Positions 1 to 12,543 of a stretch of 64,000 nucleotides of DNA are shown here, piece by piece. Under the pieces are notes generated by a model. That model saw nothing but the letters and a program-made list of their open reading frames with translations. It was not told the DNA's origin and did no database searches. The stretch spans positions 4,319,114 through 4,383,113 of the forward strand of contig PTFA01000035.1 of assembly GCA_003342895.1 (NCBI GenBank). The letters run 5' to 3'. Numbering within the stretch: position 1 is the first letter of the stretch; the number at the start of each line of letters is the position of its first letter. The translations under genes and the position numbers were made by a program. Source of the stretch: Casuarius casuarius (lineage: Eukaryota > Chordata > Aves > Casuariiformes > Casuariidae).

Positions 1-1054
1 ATATACCAGCTGCCAATATAATTCTCGGAAATGGAGAGAAATAAAGGATATCAAGAAAGAATTCTCTTGACAAAACCCAATAATGGCTGCAGAAAGTTAT
101 GGAGCATAAGATCCATACACGTATGCTTCAATATAGAGGCCAGCGGGCTCAGCCTCAGTTCCCAACCCTTTGGGACATTTGTCTGGATGACTCCGTAGAA
201 GTATTTATGAAAGAGAGATGATCTAGTAAGATTGTAATGACATGTTTCCATTCATAATCATCTTTCCTTTCTGTTAAAGAAAACTAGAAGAATCAAACCA
301 GAGAAACTGTTCCTGTAACCTCTATAGTTTTTACAGAGATTTGCTGAATTTGCCCCAGTCATTGTATACAAGGCAGAGATTCTTCATAATATTTAGGACA
401 GTGACAAAACTTTTAGTTTGATGATTTGCAGAGGAAGAGCAGTAAATACAGCACAGGCCTATCCTGCCTAGCCCTTGGGAAGCCACAACCTTCATACTGA
501 AGGGCTGATTTGAAAAGTCTCTGGCTACTCCCCACACACTTCCTCACAGGACAAGCAAGGAAAAGCGAGTCAGTATCACATGGGCTAACTGCCACAGACT
601 CCATGCCTTTAAGAATGCTTTGCTCACCGCATATTGAATGCTGTGAAAAATCACCTAAGCAGCAGGCCTTCAGGGGTACCATAGCAGCAGAATTGCTGAG
701 GCAGGCAGGGGCTGTCTGAGAGATTATATAGCTGCCATACAAAATTCCTTGCCAACCATACGTGTCTCCCTTGTATGAGCGGGTTTCTTCAAGAGCCCCC
801 ATTAGAAGGTGATGCCTCCTTTGTTTTTTGGGAGAGAAAGCCATATTCCTCTGCTGCTCTCATATTCCTTTGCTGGAATAACACATAGGAAGATCTGCAT
901 GTTTCACCATGCCTAGTTCTCTCAAAACGTAGACATCTCTTTGCAATTGTTCTTTGCTTTCAACTAATCACATTTTCTATGCAGTTCTGCTAATACATAG
1001 AGATTTATCCAGTAAAACAAATAGCTAACAGTACTGAACATTTTCCATGCTCAC
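1..1054 (-). other. DCLK2 intron after the first kinase exon (partial)
   Basis: This is intronic sequence downstream, in gene direction, of the exon ending at 1055. The next kinase exon, expected to begin with residues like STGKEFALK, is not here, so the intron is longer than 1054 bases. A 143-codon minus-strand open frame at 413-844 has no kinase motif and looks like chance. I see no repeat or RNA gene. Confidence 0.75.
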
Positions 1055-1163
1055 CGTTCTATGCACTCCTTGACTACAGCAAAATTGCCATCACCAATCA
1101 CCTTTCCCACTTTGTACTTCTCGAGAATGGCAGATGATCCTGAGCACTTGTTTCCATTCACAC
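1055..1163 (-). CDS. DCLK2: DCLK2 exon: start of the kinase domain with glycine loop
   Basis: This 109-base exon encodes (G)[19 protein letters not shown] followed by [16 protein letters not shown] and the first two bases of an Arg codon. IGDGNFAVV is the nucleotide-binding glycine loop (GxGxxAxV form), and [11 protein letters not shown] is the N-lobe start shared by doublecortin-like kinases. KVGKVI points to DCLK2, whereas DCLK1 has KVGRTI. The acceptor is strong: eight T's then GCAG at 1175-1164 on the minus strand. The donor is ACG|GTGAGC, with GT at 1054-1053. The exon enters in phase 1, completing Gly with the last G of the previous exon, and leaves in phase 2. The catalytic Lys and the rest of the kinase lie outside the window. 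Read in the wrong phase (0) it begins GTG TGA, a stop, which matters if the upstream 73-base exon is skipped. Confidence 0.96.
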
Positions 1164-2421
1164 CTGCAAAAAAAAGCAAGGTCAATAATGCAAGCTGAAG
1201 AGAAGTGTCAGCAGCATGTAATGGATCCTCCATAGACTCCACAGATACAAAACAAACAGTCCTAAATGCAAAACAATTTAAATGCAAGTTGTTTTCCTCA
1301 CAGCTTATTCCCTTCTTGTTACCTCAAACATAAGAAAGAACAAGATGCAATTAATCAGAGTTGTTTGACCTTTTAACATACAGGTCAAATATTACTATTA
1401 TTTGTGTTGACATATTCTAAAAGTAATGAATGCAGTTAGAAGTCCTTAATCCAAATATTCCTAAACTCAAAATACCTTTTTTGAAATGTCTTGTGGATGC
1501 TTTTTCCATACTCAACAAAGCAAAAATGCAAATAAGATTCATCTACAATGTATGTAAAAGAACCCAAATGTCATGTAAAATACATTTTTCTTTAACAAAG
1601 AACATAATTCAGTCCAATTGTTTTTTCCTCTTTACTTAGCCTATGCCAGGTTCTACAACTGCTATGTCTAATCAGCTCCTAGATGTTTTTAATTTCTTCT
1701 AATGAAGCAATAAAAACATTCACCAAGGGATTAAGAAACATAAGTCCTACATCACATATTCCATGAGGAGTCAGTAAGCTGAAAGATGATACCAAAAAAT
1801 TTAAATTGATATAAGGAGAATTTAAGATTGATTCAGAGACACAAGGTCCTTAAGAATTGTTTCTGAAAAGCAACAGAAGTTTTATCTGCTGAATTTCTTC
1901 AAGTTCCCTTAACTGCTGCTGAAACAGCAAATACAAATAAGTTTGATAGCTACTTATTTTAGTTTTTTTAAAATAAAAATACACTTAGAGGAAATAAATT
2001 AATAAAAAATTAACATTGCTTCAGCGAGCTAAGGAATGAAATGTTATGGTTAAGTACGATCAGTTGATGTGCTGCTAGGAGGAAGACTCCACTTCCAATC
2101 CAGTCACAACATATTTCTGGTGATATTTTGCAGGTTATGTTCATAATCACTCAAACTCCCAATGGTGATTACTGAGGAGCAAGGTCAGATAATGTGCTAG
2201 TACTTGACAAAAAAGAAAAAAATATATCATTTCCTAGGTTTAATGCCTTGATGTAGCAAATGAAATGTTTTTCCAAGATATGGTTGCCAATAAAGCATCA
2301 ATCATTTCAGAACAAAAATTTTTTTAGAGTTGTCATAAATTATCTAACATTGCTAAACCAACTCTCATTTACACATAAACAAAGCTTTTGCAAGGACCGG
2401 TAGCAACTGTTGGTGTCCTAC
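1164..2421 (-). other. DCLK2 intron (1258 bases)
   Basis: This intron lies between the Ser-rich linker exon and the first kinase exon. It runs from GTAGGA at its 5' end (minus strand, from 2421) to a T-rich tract and GCAG at 1164. It is AT-rich, with short homopolymer runs near 2200-2220 and 2316-2325. I see no additional exon or dispersed repeat. Confidence 0.85.
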
Positions 2422-2494
2422 CTTCAGGACTCTGGCAATGCAGCGACTCAGGTACACCATTCACATTGGAAGAAGATCCACCATGTGGAGGGAG
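2422..2494 (-). CDS. DCLK2: DCLK2 exon: Ser-rich linker before the kinase (73 bases)
   Basis: This exon encodes LPPHGGSSSNVNGVPESLHC then QSPE and the first G of a Gly codon. It corresponds to the linker just before the kinase domain. SSSNVNG and the SPEG ending, joined to VNGN of the next exon, fit DCLK2 as I recall it. It enters in phase 0 and leaves in phase 1, so with 73 bases it cannot be skipped without a frameshift. The donor is AAG|GTAGGA (GT at 2421-2420). The acceptor is TTCCATAG|CTCC, with AG at 2496-2495. The stretch before it has only a short run of pyrimidines and many purines, so it looks weak. The first residues (LPPHGG) differ from the human protein as I remember it, so the exact 5' boundary is a little less certain than the others. 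Confidence 0.88.
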
Positions 2495-2587
2495 CTATGG
2501 AAGTACGTAAGATCTTGTTATTTTTGATGCCAAAGGAACCACAAGAATGAACCAGGGAGAAATTTAGAGAAAATAACAGCAACATTA

Positions 2588-2620
2588 CAAAAAAACAAAA
2601 CAAAACAAAAACAAAACCTC
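2588..2620. repeat. A-rich simple repeat (AAAAC-like)
   Basis: This is a run of A's broken by single C's, close to an AAAAC repeat, inside a DCLK2 intron. It is low-complexity sequence. Confidence 0.7.
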
Positions 2621-4528
2621 AAACGCCCAACCCTAAAATCCCATAGAGAGAGTCAGTTTGCTTTTTCCTCTGCCGTCTCATGCTTGTTCTCTCACAGTTC
2701 ACCATCATTATAGCATATCATTGTCATTTGCACCAACTGAAGATCCAGCCCTAATATTCCTATTTACCTACGTAGCTCAACAGATTTCAGCAAGCCTGTT
2801 AATAGCAAAGAAAATTCCCTCCAGCTGCACAAAGTCTCATCTGAAAACTAAAGAGCCAGCGCATGTGAACGCAACATTTCCTCCTCCGTCTATGTAACAT
2901 CATCATTAGTCTTTGCATACTGGATAGCATACATTTTCACCTCCGAGACAGCGATTCAGACCCAGAGACAGTCACCACCAGACACCTCTTCAGGGGCCAA
3001 TGCAGCAAACTGGTAGTCTCATGCTTTATTCTAAAACATCTACTTCACAGCTGGTGCTGTTTGATGTTTCCTTAACTGAGCTCAGTCAATATATGCCCTC
3101 TTCAGATTAGCATTGAAGCATGGTAGGAAGGTAGCATAGAAATGCCTGCATGGCCCTACTAGTTTATGTTTAAATACCAGAATGTTGGCATAGGCGGCCT
3201 GGCACATCTGTGATAGTCAAATTCACTTCATAATTTAATGTTCTATAGGTTATTATGGATGTAAAGATTTAGGACATCTACAAGCACTTCAAGTCAGATA
3301 TCTGATATGCATCCAGACACAGATACAATTTTAGTAACTGTGTCACTGCATAACAATTAAATATTTAAATAATTTTGGAGGATGAAGTCTGAAGAAGACT
3401 ACTTTTGCTGCACTAACACCTTCATTGGTAATCAATCTGAACCTTCCCAATTCTGCTTAAACTTCTTTTGTCACACTGCCCAGGGGGCATAAACAGCAAT
3501 TCTTTTTTTATTTTAAAAAGGGGTGGAGACATATGAATGAATGCAACAAACAGTAAAACATAGCAGATGTGTTCTGGGCACCAGGGTACTGTGTTTTATA
3601 AGTTCTCCCACTACATTTTAAGTGTACGGATGCTCTATTAAATTAAAATTTATTTTGGATCGTTCCCTCTCCTCTACACAATACTTCTGGCTGTTCTCTG
3701 AAGCTCCACATCTTGTATTCTTCATGGGCTATTACAGTAGTTCTCACCACTCACCACATAAAGGATTAAAATGCTTTTCTGCCTTAAGCTCAGTATCTGC
3801 CGAGATGGCTTTGCATGACACCAGGAACGCAAATGCAGCATTTTCCATTTTAGCTGACATTGTCTGGTTACACTGCAGAATATTTTAAATCATTAACACT
3901 ATTGTCAAGGAAAGAACTGAACTGACAGATAGGGATATTGTCTAAAGGCTCATGAAATGCTAATGAATGCTTAAGTTCCTAGTGGCAGCTGAGCAGCCAA
4001 ATCAGCTAAAGGTACAGTAACTAGAAGCTGTACAACTTAATTTTGCAGAGCCACAAAACCAATGCTGTTTACCAGCATTTGGCATAGAAGTAGCATCAAA
4101 CAGCAGCCAGACAGCTATGACTTTCAGCTAATCACTTAAAACCAGGCTATGCTAATGCTGCTGTCTGAGCAATCTCTTTATTTCGCAAGGACCAGGAATG
4201 AGGACATCTGGATTAAAAGACATTGAAGTAAAATCGTGAGTCACCTGACCTGTCAGTCACATTTTCTCCAAGAATAAAGTGAGAATAACAGTCCTGACCT
4301 GCCGTGTCACTGAGTGGGAATCCTCAGAATAAATCACTGCAAAGCATTAGTCATCAACCAGAAATATTAGTCATGTGTTTTGGGTTCGGAGTGAGTGACA
4401 ATACATGGGAATATCTAGCCCACATTTCCAATTTCCTTCATCCTTGTAATCAGGTCACAGCATGACTGGACAAATTCCTTCTTACCACAATACTTATAAG
4501 GAGGAACAAACAGGAACACGAAAAAAGA

Positions 4529-4542
4529 ATATATATATATAT
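4529..4542. repeat. (AT)7 microsatellite
   Basis: This is a perfect AT dinucleotide run of about 14 bases, flanked by A- and G-rich sequence. It is short and likely polymorphic. Confidence 0.8.
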
Positions 4543-7500
4543 GAGGAAGAGGAACAAGAAAAAGATCTAATGCTGCTGTTGTGGCTGTGTTACTAGATCA
4601 GAGCCTGAGATTGCAGGTTTAACCTTAGCTTTGCCACTAATTTACCACAACTCTAGATGCGAGTCCAAACCCGCTCTACAACAGAGGTTCCCTGCAGTGT
4701 GGGAGCTGTGGGTGCCTGTCTCAGTTCCCCAGCAGCAAAATCAGTCTAGTCTTTTTTTACTGCATCAGATCACAGTAGGTGATCTGTGTCTGTGAGTGCT
4801 TGACTACTCAGAAACAGCAAGAAAGAGGTAAAAGTGGATAGTGACACAGCAATATCTAAGCAAACACTTACAGAGTGATCAGCATATGCCTTTTTTTTAA
4901 TCCAATGAACACAACAGAATAGTCATGAGAAAACTGCCCAGAATTAGAGATTATTATTAATAAAGTCATTTTCTAATCACCATTTATCTACCCAGTGACA
5001 TGCAGTATTTAGAATATCTAGCACTGTTGGTATCCCAGTATCTCTAGTACATATGGAGTCAATCACACTGGAAATAAGATTTTTCAATAATTCCTCCTCA
5101 TGTATTCAAGTCCACACAGCACTACTGCTCTCTTCCAGTAGCTTTTCCCTTACACATGACAAATTCGAAGTGCAGAGGACTTGAATCCACCCTCTTGCAT
5201 CTATGTGCAACTCCTAGAAAACTCAAGTCTGAGGCAGAATTTGATTCTTTGTTTTCAAAAACTCAGAGTAATTTAGAGCAGCAATGTCCCCTCAGGAGTT
5301 TGAATAAACCAGTCACCTCAGAACGTAGATGCTACTGGCCAAGAACATCTTACACTAACAGTCACTCCTGTTGCATTTAAACAATATGCAGTAGAGAATA
5401 TTGCAATCATTGCCTTTATTTCCCCACAGGTAATCTGTGTTTTGACAGCACATCCAGAGCCAAATGCACAATGCAACACAGTTCTTAGAGATCCTGAGAA
5501 AACTGCAGTGAACACACAGTTCTTAAAGCTAGCTGTGAATCGTTTTAGGGCCTAATTAAAAATATAAAATGGCTCAAGCCCTGCATAGAAAAACAACTGT
5601 CTAAATATTTCAGCTTCTTCAGACAGAAGTGTGCTGAACAGCTTTTTCTGTGGAAGAGCAATCAGTTTTCCAGGTTCACAAAAACATTTAACACATTGTT
5701 TTGTACATGACATTATTTTATAGGGAGTGACTGTGCCTTGAGACGCTAGGTTCACCAACATGACGTGGTTTTGTGAGAAACACTCACACTAGATACACCA
5801 TACCCACAAGTTTAAAACATTCTTTAATACCCAATGTTCTAACTGCACCTTGACATATTAACTTAGCCAAAAGTATTTAGCATTCTTCCCTTCCTCCCTA
5901 CTTAAAGCAAAACCTATTAAAAACTCTTATTCTAACTAGCTCTGGTTCCTAAGTGTGCAAAACTATTTTCAAACCTATTTAAAGGAATTAAATTCTTTTA
6001 TAGCAGGAACAGGTTTCTAGAATCCTGCCAAGCTACATCATTTGATTCAAGTTACTACTTGTATTTTTAAGTTTGAAAAAAAAATAGTGCAAAGAAACTA
6101 TGCTCTATAGAGAAAATCTAAATTCTGTATGACTAGTATCAAGTTTGTCCACAGGAAAATCCCCCTGTACAAAATGTGTTTAATGACCCACTAAACTATT
6201 ATGACTTCATTCACTGTAAAGTTTCTATTTCTAACATATAAGAGAAAAATACCCAACACTGCAGTGTGGAATTCTTTTTTTAAAATCTGAAGTATCCAAT
6301 GTATATCATGCCAGACAGCTGCATCCTGACAGATACTGTGTCTCTTGGGTTTTCTCCTTTTAAGTTAATGATAAGAAATTGAAAACATACAGAAAGATCA
6401 AACAAAACCCATAAAACCCTTTAAGCCAGTACAGAATCCAAGAGCATGAACTGAAATGGGCACACAAACGTAAGGTGATGTTTAAATAGCAGGGAGAAAC
6501 TGGCCCAAGCGTCACTTAAAATCTGGTTCAGAGCCAAGTCTCTGATTTGGGAGTGAAAAAGCAGAAGCTTGACAGTCTTCATTTTAATTAAGTTATATCG
6601 ACTGGTCCAGTAGCAAAGATTTTTTTAATAAATCCTTTGAGTCAAAATGGTACAATATAGCTGAAAAAAGTAAACCTAGTGCTTATATTTAAAATATAAA
6701 TGGGGAAGGGGATAAGAAGGTAATTCCAGATAACTACATATCTGGTGGGATTTTATTTTTTGTGTCATGAGGGTGTGAGGAAGGATTTATGGATATAATT
6801 CCATATTCTAACTGGAATGCTACCTTATGTGACAAAACTCTTTCCAGGATTGGGTTAATTGCCCATGACACAAATATTTGTTTAAGTGTTTTGGGCTGTT
6901 GTCATATTGAAGGGAATAACTAATCTCTTGGCAGCTATATGGGATGGTGCCTTCTACAGCATTTGCTTTTCTGTACCATTACAGCTTCCTACCTGAAGGT
7001 TGCCCTGTGTCTGTCCTTTTTGCCTGGTTGGATAGAAAAGGACGACTTTTGTCATCAGATTGCTGGGCATATAAAAATCCTGTATAAATGGTCATGTTCA
7101 AACAATTACTAGACCTCAGTCAGATCTGTTATGGTTGCTCAGTACCTGCACACTGTGTCTGAGGTACTCTAAATTTGCTGTCCTTGTGCTCCAGCACATT
7201 CATAATGTGCTAAACAGGCTCTGAACTGTATGGTACATAAGTACATGCATCTGTGTGCATGTGCACACTCATCGCTTTCTGAGGAATTCCAGGCAGAGAT
7301 ATGGGACACCATGCAATCATTATTGTTATTATTTTGAGGTCCTGCAGTACCCTCGAAGTGCACCTAGCCAAACTGGGAATAAGTCCAATATTGTTTACTT
7401 TTCCTCCAGTTGTTTTGGCATTGCTGTGGTAATCTTTCACCTGAGAGCTTACAAGAGAGTGTGAACTCTTACAGTTGCAGAAAAATTCCTTGATATTCTC

Positions 7501-8249
7501 AAAGAAGCTTTCTCTGTCTTCATGAAAACACTAAAATTGCTGATTAATCTAACTGTAGACCATGAATATTCTACTGAAATTTTGAAATAACTGTTTGCAG
7601 AAGTATTCTCTGAAATTTGGGAACTCCTTCACAGTTTCAGTGTAATTAATCCTGAAACGCTGTGATCAGGAAGGGCAAAAGGACATGGTCAGTCATTTAT
7701 AATGTTCAATACTAACATAATCTGTAAGACAGAAAGAATGTAACACCTCTATAGTTTTCAAGTGATACCCAAACTCTGCTAGTAACCTAATGATACTGTG
7801 GAGTTACTTGTAACAACACAATAGCCAAAAAGAAAACAGTGAATTTTGCTAGCATTAATTTGAACATTCGTGGTATTGCAAAGATATTATGGCATGCATT
7901 TTGGTGTACTGCTCTAGAAACACTGAAGGACCACCTAAAGATTACCCTTTTTCTGAAGAGATTTTGAGTTGCATCACATTATATAAAGTTTTTAGCCAGC
8001 TGATGAGTGGACTTAATACTAAGTGCCATACCTCAGTTTCCACAACAGCACAGATTAGCTATCTCTTTCTATCCATTGTATGAGCAATAAAGGTGCTGAA
8101 TTGTAAATTACCAAGGGCAAGGGGAATAAAGAATTCCTCTGTGTCACTAGGTTGGATAATTCCATGCAAATATTTTTAATATCCAACTTGCTAACAGGAG
8201 TGCATGTGTGCAAAACTGAGGACATTAAAGCCTTGATGAAGATAGTCTG

Positions 8250-8372
8250 TAATCCATCAAATCACTTAAGCACATGTTTAGCTTCAAGTACATCAACAGT
8301 TTCATTGAAGTAAGAGGGGCTACTCAATAGCTTAAAGTTAAGCAAGTGCTTAAGTGATTTGTTGGATCAGGT
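8250..8372. repeat. Palindromic MITE-like element
   Basis: The outer arms at 8253-8272 and 8347-8366 are inverted copies of each other with 19 of 20 bases matching. Inside them the pairing continues imperfectly (around 8273-8290 against 8328-8346), so the whole 120-base stretch can fold into one long hairpin. Its words (cacttaagcacatg, cattgaag, tactcaatagcttaaagttaagca) resemble a palindromic interspersed repeat that I recall from bird, turtle and crocodile genomes. I cannot name the family. Palindromic non-autonomous DNA transposons of this size have no coding capacity. It lies in a DCLK2 intron. Confidence 0.65.
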
Positions 8373-11300
8373 TTTAATGCCCTTTCACTTTGGTCATTTG
8401 GTCAATCAGTTGAAAAAGTATTACTGAGACAAATTCAAGCGCAAGGCTATTTAGCATAATTGGGATTCCAAGAAATGCCTCAACTGTAAAACTTTTTATT
8501 TGTAGATTTTTTTTCTTTTTTTAAGATGTCTAGACTTCATGATACTTAATTTCAAGAGGGGATAGCAAAACACATCCAAGCAGGCAGAAGGAAATTATGA
8601 CACCACTTTTCAAGGTCTCATATTTTATCATTTCTTCCTAGAATGCCCTGGATTTGACTAACACTTTCAAATTGGGAATTAGACTTCTATAGTACAAATG
8701 ATACTTAGCAATAGATATACCAGAAGAGTTACAGTCAAAGTACCCCTAACAGCATTACATATCTAGGTGTATAAACACTCCCCTAGAGCCAAAAAATGGG
8801 CTATACTTTTCAACTGTCACTTGCCTAGAACAGCAAAAAGTCTCTTCTCAATAATTAGTCCTGTGTCACCTAATGTGCTATTGCTGCTTTTCTTATTCTA
8901 TGAACAAATTTTAATCTCTGTGGAAAAGCTAAAAGAAAAAAATAATAATAAAAAAAAGCAGCCCGCTCATCCAAAAAGCATATTGTACAGAGCTGTCATT
9001 TATGTCCAAACTTGTTACCTTTCATATTTAAATACTTGCCTTGAAACAAACCCTCTGTGAAGTGCTTAATAATGGGCTAAAATTGAGAGGTTAAAAATAA
9101 AACAGCCTTCAATAAAAATACCTAGTAGCGTACAACTCCGTGTGCTGCTTTAAGGTGTATCCTTATTTACTCAACTATATTCAAAAGACATGACATCATG
9201 TCACCTCTACTTGTTCCTTACTGAAATGAAAGGAGTTGCAGGAAGATCCTATAGCCTTTGCTGAGGTTAAATTCCTATGACGTCAATGTCATCTCAGACT
9301 CCAATGCAGTTTTTTTAAATGCTTCTGCAAGATAAGGATCTTGGACAGGCCTAATCTGGCACACTGGCTTACAGTACTGAACAATTAGTAGCACAAAGAG
9401 ATTCTGGATGAAAGAGCTAAAAAAGGCAGAAGGAAAGCCCTTCTCTTAAAAGATAAGCTGCTCATCAGGAGTATTTCCTGCAAGGAGTTTTCTGTCTCTG
9501 AGCACACCACTTCTACTGATCTAGTGTTGTGAAAGAGAAGGAATTCTTGGGGACTGAAAAGGCTTTGCTTTAAAAGAAACAGCATGCAGAGAATATGATG
9601 CAAGACTCAATGTCTGAGACTAAGAAAAAGACATTTTCTTGCATTGCATTTGATATCTTTTGCTAGTTTACTGCCTGAGAATTATTACTCAAGCTCTACA
9701 TTCATCTTCGCTTTTATATGCCAGCTTCTAGCCTACAGTTGCACATATTTTGCTCTGGCAATCAGAACAACACAGGTTTTTAAGGAGTTTTGTGTGCAGC
9801 TGCTCTGATGGTCTGCTCTTTACAGCAAACAGAAAAATCAACCCTGATTTGTTCCCTTTTCACAACAAAACGAACACACAGTAGTTACGCAAGACCAGAT
9901 TCTCCTACAAGGCATGTTAACCATTTTATCAATAAAATAACAGGAAATTTATTTTCTTCATAGAACATGAACAAACTTAGAGAAAGAGGGGCCTGGCTTT
10001 TAATCTGCCATTCTTGTAGGACCATAACCTCTTCTTCTGACTTATGGTTAAATATACTTGTGTTACTAGCTTTCCTAAAACTTCTAAGAACAAACAAAAA
10101 TACCATAAGAGAGTTTATTTTTCGTATTCCGTCCCCCCCCAAAAAGACACCACTATCAAGCTGCTCCTTGTTCATATAAAATCATATTTTTATTTTAACA
10201 TTTTCCTAAGTATTCTTGTTTCATACCCTACAAAAATAAACATATATGCTTTCTACACAACAACGCAGCCAAAATATTGCATTTCAAAAGCCAGAAAACT
10301 CAGAAATAGACTTTATTCTTTCATTGTCTGCCATGGTATTTATATCCATGGTATTTATTCAGCTGCAGTCATGGCACCTTCCTTATATGAGAGCAGGAGT
10401 CCAGACTACTTGTCTGTGCAGTGATGTGGTCTTATCAACAGGGAACTCCTAACAGAGAAAAGCAATAACCTAAAAATAAAAAAACTGCTCCCTGCCTTCC
10501 CTCAGTTTTCCTCATCAGACTGGCCAAGATCAATCCTACAAAAACAAAAGTAGGTTTCTTAAAGATTCTGGTTTCCCTTAAATGTTATTGGTTTTACGTT
10601 GATTTCTTTGAATTTCACTCATACTTAGCAGGATACTGCCCCCAAACAGTCATGACTGCTAGAACATAATCAAGAAAAAAAGGATCACTGCAAAGTGCAT
10701 TCATTCCTTTTGGAACCTGTCCCGACATTCACCAGCTAACTTTATCTATCTTTAGGTTCACGTGCACAGCTGGGATCCTCCTGCTAAACAGATGCATGCC
10801 AGTAGGATAAAACCAGAGGTAGCCACTACTTTGGTAACACACATTAGCTATGAGATGATTAATTTGTTTTTGCTGTTTTGCAGCTCTTTGGTCATATAGG
10901 GATGACTTATTTTACATGAAAACCCATTAGTACCCAGCATCAATTAAATTCCAAAATGAAAAAGTGCAACAGCCTACTTCAGTGAAATTGACAGTGAAGG
11001 GGAAAGAGGACATGTCTGCTTCCCTGAAAACGGCTTGTTACTATCAGAGTTATCTCTGTCTTAACGGATCTTTAATCTGCTAAAAGCAGATGGGAAAGCA
11101 TGGGAAAAAATGAACCAAATTTTCTCGTTTCTAAACTTGTAATTTCATTAAAGAAAAACAAAAAGAGCATCTGTTAAATATAGCTGCAGGCCAGCCAAGA
11201 AGAGAACCTCAAATCGAATGATTTTGGTGTCCTCTATTGTAAATCTTATTGGAGAGCTGTCCAGACCAATTCTGAAATACGTAATTCTAAATTTCAGTGT

Positions 11301-12250
11301 CGGCAATGTTATTATTGCCCTTGAATGTGCATTACAGAAGTCCATTGTCAAGACAGACGATACAGGGAAAGATCGATCTACGTCACTTTTGACAAAGAGA
11401 ACCTATGGGATGGTAGAACTCAGTGACATATGGCAGAGATCAACACCATGAACCAAACAACTAAAAATATATTAGAATTTATCAAACATCAAAATCTTTT
11501 TCTCAGTATTATCACAGAAGCCTGCAGAAACACATGCAATACTCCAGGCAAAACAGACAAAGACTCAGTAACAATTAGCATGTCAAAACTCAAATCTAAA
11601 CACTATTCTAATCACGTCCTTTTGCTGGGCTCTTAATTGAGATAATAGTTTTCCATAAAATTATGCAGCCTCTTCACAACTGTTTTGTTCACCAAGGGGA
11701 GCCATTACTTGATCAGAATAATTGGAGAGTAAATCCTCCAGTGTGCTTCCAGAAACGCTGCAATTGATGATATCATAAGAAAATTCTCCTTTGAAGGACA
11801 GCTGCAAGAATGCAGCAGTAAGATACTCTGTTCTGCTCCAAACCTTTCCTTTTGTTTCAGCAAGCAAAAGGCACAAAACAGCCTCTAAGAACTGTAAATG
11901 CTACCATTTCTTAAGTGGGAAAGGAAGAGAATTCCCCTGGCGCACCACAGAGAAAAATCTCAGCCAGATGTCAGATTGCTCACAAAGAAGCCTCTCACAT
12001 GCTTACTGCTTTCAGGCAGTAAATTGCATGAAGCGGTGTGCCACAAGATGAAGAAGGGCACTTCGGAGGAAATTTGGGGCCATGCTACAGACTGTAAGGC
12101 ATATGGAAGAGGATACCACATCTATATAATCTAAAAGAGCATAAATTACTTGGGGGATTTCTCCGGTCAAAGAAACAAGAATTTGAAGGACAAACTGGCA
12201 AATTCAAGCTATCATCACTCTCCTTCCCTAAGCTGAGGGTTCCATCCTGC

Positions 12251-12273
12251 AAACAAACAAACAAACAAACAAA
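12251..12273. repeat. (AAAC)n tetranucleotide repeat
   Basis: This is a perfect run of nearly six AAAC units about 180 bases downstream, in gene direction, of a DCLK2 donor site. Confidence 0.85.
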
Positions 12274-12448
12274 GCCCCACACCTTATTTCAGATCTCTTT
12301 TCCATTTCAACTCAACAATCATACTAGCAAGGCTGCCCTATAGATTTAGAACTCCATTTAGTTAGTTAGTTATTAATTCTGGAGCACCACTGTAATGCTT
12401 CTTTCAATGAATAACAAATTAAGCTATTTTGATGGTGCTGGTACTTAC

Positions 12449-12543
12449 CTTGAGTCCACGAAAGCTGCCTGGGCTGGTTGGTGAAGAACTGGAGGACTTG
12501 GTAGACTTTGGAGTGGATAACTGACTGCTTGGTGTTCCATTAA
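12449..12543 (-). CDS. DCLK2: DCLK2 exon: Ser/Thr/Pro-rich linker (95 bases)
   Basis: With the G of the previous exon this encodes VNGTPSSQLSTPKSTKSSSS followed by SPTSPGSFRGLK. It is the Ser/Pro-rich tail that follows the second doublecortin domain in the DCX family. It has several SP and TP dipeptides (STPK, SPTSPGS) that look like sites for proline-directed kinases. In relatives such sites control microtubule binding; that they work here is inference. The exon enters in phase 1 and ends exactly on a Lys codon (phase 0). The acceptor is TTGGCCAG|TTAATG (AG at 12545-12544). The donor AAG|GTAAGT is close to consensus (GT at 12448-12447). Retention of the following intron would add nine residues and then TAA. 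Confidence 0.96.

Larger units (their letters stand above)
2495..12448 (-). other. DCLK2 intron (9954 bases)
   Basis: This is the largest intron fully contained in the window. It begins GTAAGTACC (minus strand, from 12448) and ends at the weak CATAG acceptor at 2495. It contains an A-rich run with short C's (2588-2620), a short AT repeat (4529-4542), a palindromic MITE-like element (8250-8372), a C8 run (10133-10140) and an AAAC repeat (12251-12273). Open frames in it lack any domain I recognise. No further exon was found, but short cassette exons could be missed by eye. Confidence 0.8.

Noticed and set aside
413..844. 143-codon minus-strand open frame next to the first kinase exon
   Set aside because: It shows no kinase motif, does not continue the expected residues after ECIER, and lacks splice sites in the needed phase. 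Chance frame in an intron.
3700..4240. Stretch that looked like a conserved non-coding element because of dense homeodomain-like words
   Set aside because: Conservation cannot be judged from one sequence, and the words are frequent in AT-rich DNA.
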